Assembly: GCA_003641465.1 (NCBI GenBank)
Contig: QNAJ01000018.1
Coordinates: forward strand, 1 to 12,655
Length of the DNA: 12,655 nucleotides
Direction: 5' to 3'
From: Verrucomicrobiota bacterium
GTDB taxonomy: Bacteria; Verrucomicrobiota; Kiritimatiellia; B70-G9
Shown: positions 1 through 6,657 of the stretch, one piece after another
How the letters are laid out: every line of letters starts with the position of its first letter
Position numbering within the stretch: the stretch's first letter is position 1
Position numbers and translations under genes: made by a program
The notes under the pieces: model-generated
Seen by the model: the letters and a program-made list of their open reading frames with translations, nothing else
The model's database searches: none
Told to the model about the DNA's origin: nothing

Positions 1-292
1 AATGCAGCCTTCATCATTCTTGCTGTGCGCGTTTCCGCCGGGGAGAGGAATTCCCCCACGCAATCCTTCCGATGTTTGGAACTTTTCAGGTAAAAGCTTC
101 CAAGGCCGCCCCGATACCTGTCGGAGCGGGTTTGGAATTCTCCATCCCAAGGGTTGCCGGGCTTTGCGCGCGGAAGGCAGGACTGGAAGGTTCAGAAGAA
201 AAGGGTGCTGAGCGGAGCTGGGCCGCCGAGGCGGGATGAGTTCTGCCGCGGGCGGCAACACCACGGAACGGCGGAGCACGCTTCAACCCGCA
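1..292. other. Intergenic region with no supported gene
   Basis: Short open frames exist on both strands, but none has a recognisable domain, a ribosome binding site or plausible composition. The stretch contains scattered TTCC/GGAA motifs (about 67-105 and 130-150) and two GC-rich hairpins near 223-257, listed separately. It is probably the 3' flank of the minus-strand cluster, plus whatever lies left of the window. Confidence 0.6.
223..257 (-). terminator. Possible weak terminator hairpins downstream of the LptF/G gene
   Basis: Two perfect inverted repeats lie 36-70 bases past the permease stop on the minus strand: TGCCGCGGGCGGCA at 244-257 and CCGCCGAGGCGG at 223-234. No uridine run follows either one directly; the nearest on the minus strand is TTTTCTTCT about 20 bases further on. 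They may slow or end transcription of the xdhC-folD-permease unit, but in GC-rich DNA such repeats can arise by chance. Confidence 0.25.
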
Positions 293-1411
293 CTAGCGGT
301 AGCGCCACATCAGGCCGAACCCGATGAGTTCGGCGCCGATTACCGGGATCCAGACGATCAGCTCAGGGTGCAGTCGGGGATACTCCACCAATGATTGAGC
401 GATGATCACAAACAGGTAGTAGACCAGTACAATGGCCAGGGCAATGGCTACGCCCACCGAAGACTCCTTGCGCCGGGAAATCATGCCCAGGGGTATTCCC
501 AGCACGGTAAACGCAAAGGTGGAGAGCGCCAACGACAACCGCTTATTGGCTTCGATCAGGAGATCCACCCGCCGACGCAGTATGTCGCGCGGACGCAGGT
601 CGGGGTCATGGGAGCCGGGTTGCCGGATCGCATGAATCAGCTCCACCAGCGTCATGTCCGCCCGCTTCTTGCGCAGTTCGGAGGTCTTCTGCAGCTCAGA
701 GAAATCGAGTCGTACCGGGTAATATCTGGCGGTGATGTAGCGGGTGCGGTCGAGATCCATGGGATGGCGGGCGTCACTCTGTTCGATGCGCACATCGTAC
801 AGGTCCACATAGAGCACCCGGTTGGTGGGATCGGGGCGCAGCACGCCGCGCCGGGCGCGCACATTGCGGCGGGATTTGCCCCCGACTTCGTAGACGATTA
901 TATCGGTCAGCTTGTGGCCTTCCTTGTGCCCCACGTAGATAATGAAGCCCGGGAAATCCCTGACGAAGCGGCCTTCTTCCAGGAGTGCGGCCGGCTCCTC
1001 CACACCTATCTGCTGCAGGATTTCGCGCCTGGCAAAGTGGCTGCGCGGCGCAATCCAGCCGGAGATGGTCACCGCCACCAGGCTCAGAGCGATGGAAAGC
1101 ATTACCGGAGCGGCGACGATCTGCCAGATGCTCAATCCACATGCCTTCATGGCGGAGATCTCGCCTTCCAGAGACAGCCGGGTGAATACCAGCAACGCGG
1201 ATGTCAGTGCACTGATGGGAATTGAAAAGGAAAGCAGATAGGGTATCGCGCTCAGGAAGACCTTGAGAATCACCATTCCGGACACCCCCCGGGCAAGCAG
1301 GTCAATGGCCTTGACCACCGCTCCGATACTGAGCACGAAGGTGAAAACCAGCAGACTGAGGGTAAAAGTGATCAGGTAATCTCGACTGACGTATCTGCTG
1401 ATGATGTCCAC
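293..1411 (-). CDS. LptF/LptG family permease (LPS transport, YjgP/YjgQ family)
   Basis: A 372-residue inner-membrane protein with the full length and layout of LptF/LptG. Three hydrophobic segments lie near residues 13-35, 47-76 and 96-119, followed by a soluble, presumably periplasmic domain to about 285 and three more segments at about 288-370. Family-like motifs are visible: LSLEGEISAMKACGLS after TM2 and the TM4 stretch ending LGIPLGM. In the family, LptF and LptG pair with the LptB ATPase to extract LPS from the inner membrane and pass it through LptC to LptA. LptF and LptG cannot be told apart here, and no lptB or lptC is in the window. The start is GTG (1409-1411), preceded by AGGAAGGG at about 7 bases, a strong ribosome binding site. 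It is the last gene of the minus-strand cluster, 25 bp after folD. Confidence 0.9.
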   Translation of the reverse strand: MDIISRYVSRDYLITFTLSLLVFTFVLSIGAVVKAIDLLARGVSGMVILKVFLSAIPYLLSFSIPISALTSALLVFTRLSLEGEISAMKACGLSIWQIVAAPVMLSIALSLVAVTISGWIAPRSHFARREILQQIGVEEPAALLEEGRFVRDFPGFIIYVGHKEGHKLTDIIVYEVGGKSRRNVRARRGVLRPDPTNRVLYVDLYDVRIEQSDARHPMDLDRTRYITARYYPVRLDFSELQKTSELRKKRADMTLVELIHAIRQPGSHDPDLRPRDILRRRVDLLIEANKRLSLALSTFAFTVLGIPLGMISRRKESSVGVAIALAIVLVYYLFVIIAQSLVEYPRLHPELIVWIPVIGAELIGFGLMWRYR

Positions 1412-1436
1412 GGGTAACCCTTCCTGCCGGGACGCG

Positions 1437-2339
1437 CTAGCCTGGGAACGGATCCGGCAGTCCGTTTACCCGGGCCGCCGCCAGCACCGTGTTATAGAGC
1501 AGCATGGTGATGGTCATCGGACCGACGCCGCCGGGCACCGGGGAAATGGCCGCCGCTTTCCGCCGCACCTCCTCGAAATCCACGTCTCCCACCAGGCGGT
1601 AGCCGCGCGGAGACGAGGGATCCTCTACCCGGTTGACGCCCACGTCTACCACCACCACCCCTTCGCTGACCATATCAGCGGTGATCAGGCGGGGCCGGCC
1701 GGCGGCGGCGACCAGTATTTCCGCCTGCCGGGTGAAATAAGCCATGTTCCGCGTGCGCGTATGACAGATGGTCACGGTGGCGTTACCCAGCGGCCCCTTG
1801 GATGAGAGGATGTTGGCCAGCGGCCGGCCGACGATATTGCTTCGGCCGACGATCACCACATGCCGGCCTTCGACGGTGATGCCGGATTTCTGGAGCAGCT
1901 TCACAATTCCGTGGGGGGTGCACGGAATGAATCCGGGAAGTCCCAGCAGCAGGCGGCCGACATTTACCGGGTGAAACCCATCCACGTCTTTGTCCGGATC
2001 TATGGCCGAGAGTACCTGAGTCTCCATTGCGGGGTCGGGCAGGGGAAGCTGGACCAGGATGCCGTGCACGGAGCTGGAACGATTGAAGCCCCGGACTATC
2101 TCCAGTATCTTCTCCAGCGAGGCATCTGCCGGCAGGCGCACCTCCTCGGAGTGAATTCCTGCTTCAGCACAGGCCTTCTCCTTGGCCTTTACATAAGAGC
2201 GGGATGCGGGATCGTCGCCCACGAGCAGAACCCCCAGGCCCGGCGTGATTCCCTGTTTGGCGAGTTCCGCCGCTGCCCGTGCTATTTCCCGCCGCATCTC
2301 TGCGGCCAGCGCCTTGCCGTCAAGTATCCTTGCACTCAT
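1437..2339 (-). CDS. Bifunctional methylenetetrahydrofolate dehydrogenase / methenyltetrahydrofolate cyclohydrolase FolD
   Basis: A complete 300-residue FolD. This cytosolic enzyme interconverts 5,10-methylene-THF and 10-formyl-THF using NADP(H), supplying formyl groups for purines and initiator tRNA. The catalytic YxxxK pair is Y49/K53. Also present are the active-site stretch GILVQLPLP (Q97), KDVDGFHP (D120), PCTPHG, the Rossmann motif VIVGRSNIVGRP, and the C-terminal PVPGGVGPMT signature. The start ATG at 2337-2339 gives MSARILDG, the usual FolD beginning. The frame stays open upstream to 2462, but those 41 residues lack family character and overlap xdhC. The true start lies 20 bases inside the end of xdhC, so the two are probably translationally coupled. 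A GGTGG stretch lies somewhat far upstream, so the ribosome site is weak, as expected for coupling. Confidence 0.96.
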   Translation of the reverse strand: MSARILDGKALAAEMRREIARAAAELAKQGITPGLGVLLVGDDPASRSYVKAKEKACAEAGIHSEEVRLPADASLEKILEIVRGFNRSSSVHGILVQLPLPDPAMETQVLSAIDPDKDVDGFHPVNVGRLLLGLPGFIPCTPHGIVKLLQKSGITVEGRHVVIVGRSNIVGRPLANILSSKGPLGNATVTICHTRTRNMAYFTRQAEILVAAAGRPRLITADMVSEGVVVVDVGVNRVEDPSSPRGYRLVGDVDFEEVRRKAAAISPVPGGVGPMTITMLLYNTVLAAARVNGLPDPFPG

Positions 2340-3444
2340 CGGATGTACCCGCCACCTGCCCTGCCTGTCTGTGGGAATGCAGGCGGTCCTTCTTATCACG
2401 CGCATGGCCACCCGGCGAGCCTGAAAGCACCGCAAGCAGTTCCGCAACAATACTGATGGCAATCTGTTCAGGGCCTACCGCCCCGATATCCAGTCCTACC
2501 GGGCCGAAGATACGGCCGCGTTCTTTCTCGTCCAGTCCCTGGCATATCCGATCGCGCCGGTGTGCCGGTCCCAGCAGACCGATGTAGCGCAGCGACTTTT
2601 TCGCCAGCCGGAGCACCCAGCCGCGATCATGTTCGAAGAGACGGGTCTTGACCACCGCCAGAGTGCGGGAGTCAATCGCCAGCGGGAGTGTGCCGTCATA
2701 CCGGGCGCATATCAGCTTTTCCGCCGCCGGGAAGCGCTCCGGCGACAGATAGGCGCTGCGGTGGTCTACGACGTATACCCTGAAGCCGGCATCAGTGGCA
2801 TAGCGCACCAGCGGGATAGTGTCGTCGCCTGCACCGAAAACGATCAGCCTCCAGGGCTGCGGCACCCTCACCAGCACAAGAGCCATCCCTTCCACACGGG
2901 TCTCTCCGCAACGGTAGCGGTTGAAATCGCGGCTCAGACCGCACGCGATGCTCCGCAGCGGTCCGTCCGGTATCCCCGGTTCCTCTGCGGGCCGTGCCGC
3001 CAGCAGCCTGCCTTGCAGAGCGCCTTCCTCCTTCACCAGGGCCAGGATAAACTCTTCGCCGTTTTCCAGCCATTGGAGGCAGCGGCGTATTACCTTCTCA
3101 TCTCCCGCCAGGGGAAAGGGGCGCAGGAACAGGTGTATCACCCCCTCGCAGCCGACTCCCAGACCCCAGATCCGATCTTCTTCACCCCCGGTATCATAGC
3201 TGACCGTGCCGCACCTGCCCGCCTCCAGCAGCGTCAGGGCCCGCTCCTTCAGGTCCTGCTCCAGGCAACCGCCGGTGACATTGCCCGACATGCTACCGTC
3301 ATCCTCGATCAGGACCATGGCACCCGGCCCGCGGTAGGATGATCCTTCCACCGCCGCGGTCACCGCCAGAACTGCACGCCGTCCCTCTCCAAGGAGTTCC
3401 TGCATCCGGCGCAGGATCAGAAGTGTTTCCTGCCACTGCTTCAT
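2320..3444 (-). CDS. XdhC family protein (molybdenum hydroxylase maturation factor)
   Basis: A 374-residue protein with both XdhC domains. The N-terminal XdhC/CoxI domain contains VEGSSYRGPGAM and GNVTGGCLEQ (residues 33-64, with Cys60 in the GGC motif). The C-terminal Rossmann-like domain begins near residue 200 (VFGAGDD at 202-208) and includes VVDHRSAYLSPERFP, YIGLLG and the late motif GLDIGAVGPEQIA. In characterised members XdhC binds molybdenum cofactor, promotes its sulfuration and delivers it to xanthine dehydrogenase-type enzymes. No such enzyme is encoded in this window, so the client is unknown. The chosen start, ATG at 3442-3444 (MKQWQETL), follows a short purine-rich stretch. An upstream in-frame ATG at 3531 would add 29 residues without family character. 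It is the first gene of the minus-strand cluster and overlaps folD by 20 bp. Confidence 0.88.
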   Translation of the reverse strand: MKQWQETLLILRRMQELLGEGRRAVLAVTAAVEGSSYRGPGAMVLIEDDGSMSGNVTGGCLEQDLKERALTLLEAGRCGTVSYDTGGEEDRIWGLGVGCEGVIHLFLRPFPLAGDEKVIRRCLQWLENGEEFILALVKEEGALQGRLLAARPAEEPGIPDGPLRSIACGLSRDFNRYRCGETRVEGMALVLVRVPQPWRLIVFGAGDDTIPLVRYATDAGFRVYVVDHRSAYLSPERFPAAEKLICARYDGTLPLAIDSRTLAVVKTRLFEHDRGWVLRLAKKSLRYIGLLGPAHRRDRICQGLDEKERGRIFGPVGLDIGAVGPEQIAISIVAELLAVLSGSPGGHARDKKDRLHSHRQAGQVAGTSDECKDT

Positions 3445-3530
3445 CACTTCATTCTCATCCGCCGGTAGGATGCCGCATTGCGCGCTTGAGGTAAAGTCCG
3501 CCCGGCGGCGGATGCATGCGCTCAACCGCA

Positions 3531-3576
3531 TCTGTCACCCCACAGACGGATCCATCCGTGACAGGCCGCAGACGGA
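3531..3576. promoter_or_regulatory. Operator-like repeats in the divergent promoter region
   Basis: Several short repeats are packed here. A direct repeat CAGACGGA occurs at 3543-3550 and 3569-3576. An inverted repeat ACGGAT-CC-ATCCGT spans 3546-3559, and TCTGT/ACAGA form another at 3531-3535 and 3542-3546. The second direct repeat sits inside the promoter spacer and the larger inverted repeat overlaps the -35 box. This is the layout expected of a repressor or activator site. No regulator gene is in the window, and binding is inference. Confidence 0.35.
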
Positions 3577-3586
3577 CTGGTATTAT
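3558..3586 (+). promoter_or_regulatory. Sigma70-like promoter for the DUF4139 gene pair
   Basis: GTGACA at 3558-3563 (5 of 6 matches to TTGACA) is separated by exactly 17 bases from TATTAT at 3581-3586 (5 of 6 matches to TATAAT). A TGG just before the -10 box adds an extended -10 element. The expected transcription start near 3593 gives a leader of about 30 bases before the ATG at 3624. That leader holds a 5-bp hairpin (CCGGC at 3598-3602, GCCGG at 3610-3614) close to the start codon. Confidence 0.6.
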
Positions 3587-3623
3587 CCGCGCGTGAACCG
3601 GCACAGAACGCCGGCTCAGGTTC

Positions 3624-5126
3624 ATGAAGGGCGCCAGAAAATATTTCGGCAGTCTGCTGAGCGTTCCGGTGCTGGCCATCGGGACGATCTGCTCACTGGG
3701 GGAAACCGACAGGGAGTCGGCACCGGCCACAATACTGACCGTATCGCCACCGGACGCGGTCCGGCTGACCATAATGGACACCGGTGGTGCCATGCTGGAG
3801 GAAAGAAGACAGGCGAATCTGCCGCCGGGTCTCAGCCGGATGGTGATCTACGACGTCCCGGACAGCATAGACCTGCTCAGCTTCCAGGTGGAAGCCGGCC
3901 GGGATCCGGAATTTAGCGTGCTTTCGCAGCGGTTTGAATATGATGCTGCCTCGGCACGGACTTTTCTGGAAGCCGTGCAGCCGTCCCGGGTGGCGGTGGA
4001 GTCCGATCACGGAACGGACACCGGAACCCTGGTGAGGAGTCTCTGGACTGCTGACGGCCGGCTGGATGCGGTGCTGCTGCAGGGCGACCATCACACGTTG
4101 CGGTTTCTGGCGGGCAACCGCATCCGGGCGATTGACTTGCTCGAAGGCCTTCGTTTGGCCGTCCGCCCCCGATTGAAGCTCTTGGTTCGGTCCGGATCAG
4201 AGGGGATCCACCACCTGCGGCTCAGCTATTCCGCCGCCGGGATATCCTGGAAAGTTTTTTACAACCTGTTGCTTCCGGCGGAGAACAGAACCGCTGATCT
4301 CTGGTGTCACGCAGCGATTGACAACCGCACCTGCCGGAAATTCGACGACGCCGAGATCATTCTCGCGTGCACGGAGAGTGGATTGGACCGGGTAAGACGC
4401 CGGCGGGAGCAGGACGCTCTGGAACCTTTGGGACCCGAGCCGGATCTGGTATACGAGTATGGGCGGCCCGGCCTGGTTATGCTCGAGGACATTACGGGTC
4501 CCGGAGTGGTCGAGCAGATCCGGGTCGCCGGCCGGAAATCTCTGCCGGCACGGAGTTCGGTTTGCTTTCGACTGTTCCGCCGGAAACCGGAAGTGGACCT
4601 TTTCCTCGTGTACGACGGCGTCCGCTTTTGCCGGTATCGCAGCCGACGGCGGAACGACTGGAATTGGGGCACCGAGTCGCACAGCCGGGTTGACCGGTAC
4701 GTGGAATTCGTCAACGATGGGGAAAGTGTTTTGCCTCCCGGCACTATCCGGGTTTTCCGGCGGCGTGAGGACGGTTCCACCGAGCTGGTGGGAGAAGATC
4801 TGGTGCCCCTGGTCCGGCCGAGAGAACGTTGCAGCCTGCGTCTCGGTCCGGCGGCCGGTCTGCGGGGGGAACGGCGACGGTTGACTTACACGGAGGTGGT
4901 TCCCTTCCACGTCTATGAAGAGTCCTTCGAGATCACCCTGGTGAATCGGTCGGGGAACGATCATCGGGTCCGCGTGGTTGAGCATCTCTACCGTTGGCAC
5001 GACTACGAGATCGTCCGTGCGGATACGGAATACTCGGAGATCGCACCGCAGACCATTGAATTCCGCCCCATCGTAAAGGCAGGCGGACGCCGCATCATCC
5101 GCTACACGGTGCGCTACCGCTGGTGA
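3624..5126 (+). CDS. Exported DUF4139-like protein, first of a tandem pair
   Basis: A 500-residue protein with an N-terminal signal-like segment (residues about 1-28, basic then hydrophobic). The Cys near residue 23 is not in a good lipobox, so secretion rather than lipidation is favoured. Residues about 35-100 resemble the small N-terminal domain that precedes DUF4139. The characteristic core follows: YSAAGISWKVFY (Y202, W209), then a beta-rich region. The C-terminal part has the DUF4139-like strand series (LPPGTIRVFRR, LVGEDLVPLV, and a final segment ending VKAGGRRIIRYTVRY). The biochemical function of the family is not established as far as I know. The start is ATG at 3624 with only a weak, close AGG upstream. 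The stop overlaps the next gene's GTG start in a GTGA, implying coupled translation with its paralog. Confidence 0.7.
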   Translation: MKGARKYFGSLLSVPVLAIGTICSLGETDRESAPATILTVSPPDAVRLTIMDTGGAMLEERRQANLPPGLSRMVIYDVPDSIDLLSFQVEAGRDPEFSVLSQRFEYDAASARTFLEAVQPSRVAVESDHGTDTGTLVRSLWTADGRLDAVLLQGDHHTLRFLAGNRIRAIDLLEGLRLAVRPRLKLLVRSGSEGIHHLRLSYSAAGISWKVFYNLLLPAENRTADLWCHAAIDNRTCRKFDDAEIILACTESGLDRVRRRREQDALEPLGPEPDLVYEYGRPGLVMLEDITGPGVVEQIRVAGRKSLPARSSVCFRLFRRKPEVDLFLVYDGVRFCRYRSRRRNDWNWGTESHSRVDRYVEFVNDGESVLPPGTIRVFRRREDGSTELVGEDLVPLVRPRERCSLRLGPAAGLRGERRRLTYTEVVPFHVYEESFEITLVNRSGNDHRVRVVEHLYRWHDYEIVRADTEYSEIAPQTIEFRPIVKAGGRRIIRYTVRYRW

Positions 5127-6457
5127 AGAGAGCACCGGTCCAGGTGAGGATCACCGCCAGAGGCTGCGGATCTTCGGTGAGGCGGCTGCTTTGGGTGCTG
5201 GCGGGAGTGTGTCTGGTCAGTGGAGTTGCGGCGTACGGCCATCCCCTCCTGACGATCGGGCGGAAGCACACAGTCGTTACGGAGACAATTCATGCCCGGC
5301 TTAACCGGGGGACCAATGTGATTGAGCTTCTGCTCCCGTCGGAGGCCGACGTATCTTCGTTGATTGTCCGTCGTCGGCGTGGAGGCGTGGACCTTTGGGA
5401 CGTACTGCCTGCCGCCGGACCGCCGGAGTCGGATGTGGTAGCTGATATCCGGGGTAGCAGGATTCTGTTTCGCCGTGCGGGTGAGCAATATGGAACCGTG
5501 CCTGCTGGTATCGCGAAGATGAACCGGGGTGTCAGATGTGTCCTCGACTCTGCTCTGGCCGGGGACACCCGGCTGGAAGTGATCTACGTGATGACGGGAT
5601 TGCATTGGCAGGCCGACTACCGGATTACCCTGCGCGGGGACTGGGAGAAGGATCCCGCGCATCTTTCCGCGGATCTGCTCGGACAGGTCCTGGTGAGCAA
5701 TGCTTCACACCGGACGTTCGAGAAGGCGGAAGTGTGGATCACCGATGAGGGGGGCTGCTCCCCCCAAAAGCACCCCGGGTTCCTGATGATCGAGCCGGGG
5801 CCTCTTGCCCGGCCGTGGAATGCTTCCTTGCACCGGAGGCTTCCTTCGCCGGGAAGATATCTGGGGGGCGGTCTGACCATCAAGGCCGGTGCCTTGCAAG
5901 TCTTTCCGGTACTTGCCGCCAGGCGGATACCGGCCGCAGTTCTTTACCGGCTCGTGACCGGTCCGGCGGTACCCGGCAGTCTGGGCCGGGCGGTGAAGGC
6001 GGAAAGCTTCCTGGTGATCCGGGATCTGGCCCGCAGGGGCGTCAGACTGCCTTTACCCCCCGGACGTGTCATCCTTTGCAGGGGAGTCCCCGGTGCCCCT
6101 CCGCTGGCCCGCGGCGCTTTCCAGGCCGGTATCGGCACCGATGAATTCCGGATGCGGCTGGGTGATGAACCGGCGGTGACTGCAACCAAACAGGAAGTCG
6201 GGCGCGAAGAGTCGGAGCCGGGTCGGCTCAAGATATCCTGCAGAATCCGTATCCGGAACAACGCCGATCATGAGGCGGCGGTGGAAGTCGTGGATACACC
6301 GGCGGACACCGGTTGGGAAATGTTCAGCTATGCGCATCCGTATATCCGGGATGGCAATCTTGCGATTTTCGAGCTGAAAATTCCGGCACGCGGCGAGAAG
6401 GTGATTCGGTACACGATTCTGACCGAGCGGCCGGTACCCGCTCTCCCCCGGAGGTAA
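5123..6457 (+). CDS. Exported DUF4139-like protein, second of a tandem pair
   Basis: A 444-residue paralog of the preceding gene. The shared landmarks are the core segment YVMTGLHWQADYRITL (W162) and the C-terminal segment ending IPARGEKVIRYTIL, which lines up with the same region of gene one. It is shorter and the middle is more divergent, with extra sequence around residues 215-330. The start is taken as GTG at 5123-5125, overlapping the upstream stop by 4 bases. A second in-frame GTG at 5177 would give a compact signal peptide beginning MRRLLWVLAGV (426 residues) and is a real alternative, because the 5123 start leaves a long 20-residue n-region. The two proteins are presumably exported and may work as partners; that is inference from coupling and shared fold. 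Confidence 0.6.
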   Translation: MKRAPVQVRITARGCGSSVRRLLWVLAGVCLVSGVAAYGHPLLTIGRKHTVVTETIHARLNRGTNVIELLLPSEADVSSLIVRRRRGGVDLWDVLPAAGPPESDVVADIRGSRILFRRAGEQYGTVPAGIAKMNRGVRCVLDSALAGDTRLEVIYVMTGLHWQADYRITLRGDWEKDPAHLSADLLGQVLVSNASHRTFEKAEVWITDEGGCSPQKHPGFLMIEPGPLARPWNASLHRRLPSPGRYLGGGLTIKAGALQVFPVLAARRIPAAVLYRLVTGPAVPGSLGRAVKAESFLVIRDLARRGVRLPLPPGRVILCRGVPGAPPLARGAFQAGIGTDEFRMRLGDEPAVTATKQEVGREESEPGRLKISCRIRIRNNADHEAAVEVVDTPADTGWEMFSYAHPYIRDGNLAIFELKIPARGEKVIRYTILTERPVPALPRR

Positions 6458-6657
6458 GCGCTTACTCCCCCTTTGTCACGCTGCGGACGGCCAGTGCCTT
6501 TTTCCCGGCCGCCGTCCCGGACTGTTTCACGGTGGGCGGTACCCCGCCGGGCCGACGGCCAATCGGACCGGTTGCCGCCGCGGGCGGGCTTGGCAGGGAA
6601 GGGCGGGACTGGCAGAATCAGATTCGAACGGCGGCATGCGTTGCTGTAAGTGAAATT
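6458..6657. other. 200-bp intergenic region before the glycan gene group
   Basis: No gene is supported. The frame of the downstream membrane protein stays open back to an ATG at 6313, but that stretch encodes low-complexity Pro/Gly/Arg-rich sequence and overlaps the DUF4139 gene in another frame. A GGCGG-TACC-CCGCC hairpin (6535-6548) lacks a T-run and is not called a terminator. A promoter-like pair is listed separately. Confidence 0.5.
6590..6618 (+). promoter_or_regulatory. Candidate promoter for the glycan gene group
   Basis: TTGGCA at 6590-6595 (5 of 6 to the -35 consensus) and CAGAAT at 6613-6618 (4 of 6 to the -10 consensus) are spaced by 17 bases. A start near 6625 would leave a leader of about 33 bases before the ATG at 6658. 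The -10 box is poor, so this is tentative. Confidence 0.3.

Noticed and set aside
2..286. Two short open frames at the left edge, one on each strand
   Set aside because: They overlap each other, are Arg/Pro/Ser-rich, and have no supporting start signal or family pattern.
395..1225. Long plus-strand open frame opposite the LptF/G gene
   Set aside because: It lies fully antisense to a well-supported permease, has His/Gln/Gly-rich composition without any domain, and has no ribosome site. It is a by-product of GC-rich codon structure.
1860..2456. Plus-strand open frame opposite folD and the end of xdhC
   Set aside because: Antisense to folD, whose catalytic motifs are all present; the translated product has no recognisable pattern.
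3624..3700. Lipoprotein signal on the first DUF4139-like protein
   Set aside because: A Cys follows the hydrophobic stretch, but the preceding residues (GTI) do not fit a normal lipobox, so a standard secretion signal is preferred.
4197..5135. 312-codon minus-strand open frame opposite the first DUF4139-like gene
   Set aside because: Its product is Pro/Arg-rich without hydrophobic periodicity, while the opposite strand gives a signal peptide and family motifs.
6535..6548. GGCGG-TACC-CCGCC hairpin after the second DUF4139-like gene
   Set aside because: A perfect 5-bp stem but with no following T-run and in very GC-rich DNA; not enough to call a terminator.
6313..6657. N-terminal extension of the membrane protein by 115 residues
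   Set aside because: The frame is open, but the extension is low-complexity, overlaps the upstream gene out of frame, and would bury the start-proximal membrane segment. ATG 6658 gives a normal N-terminus.
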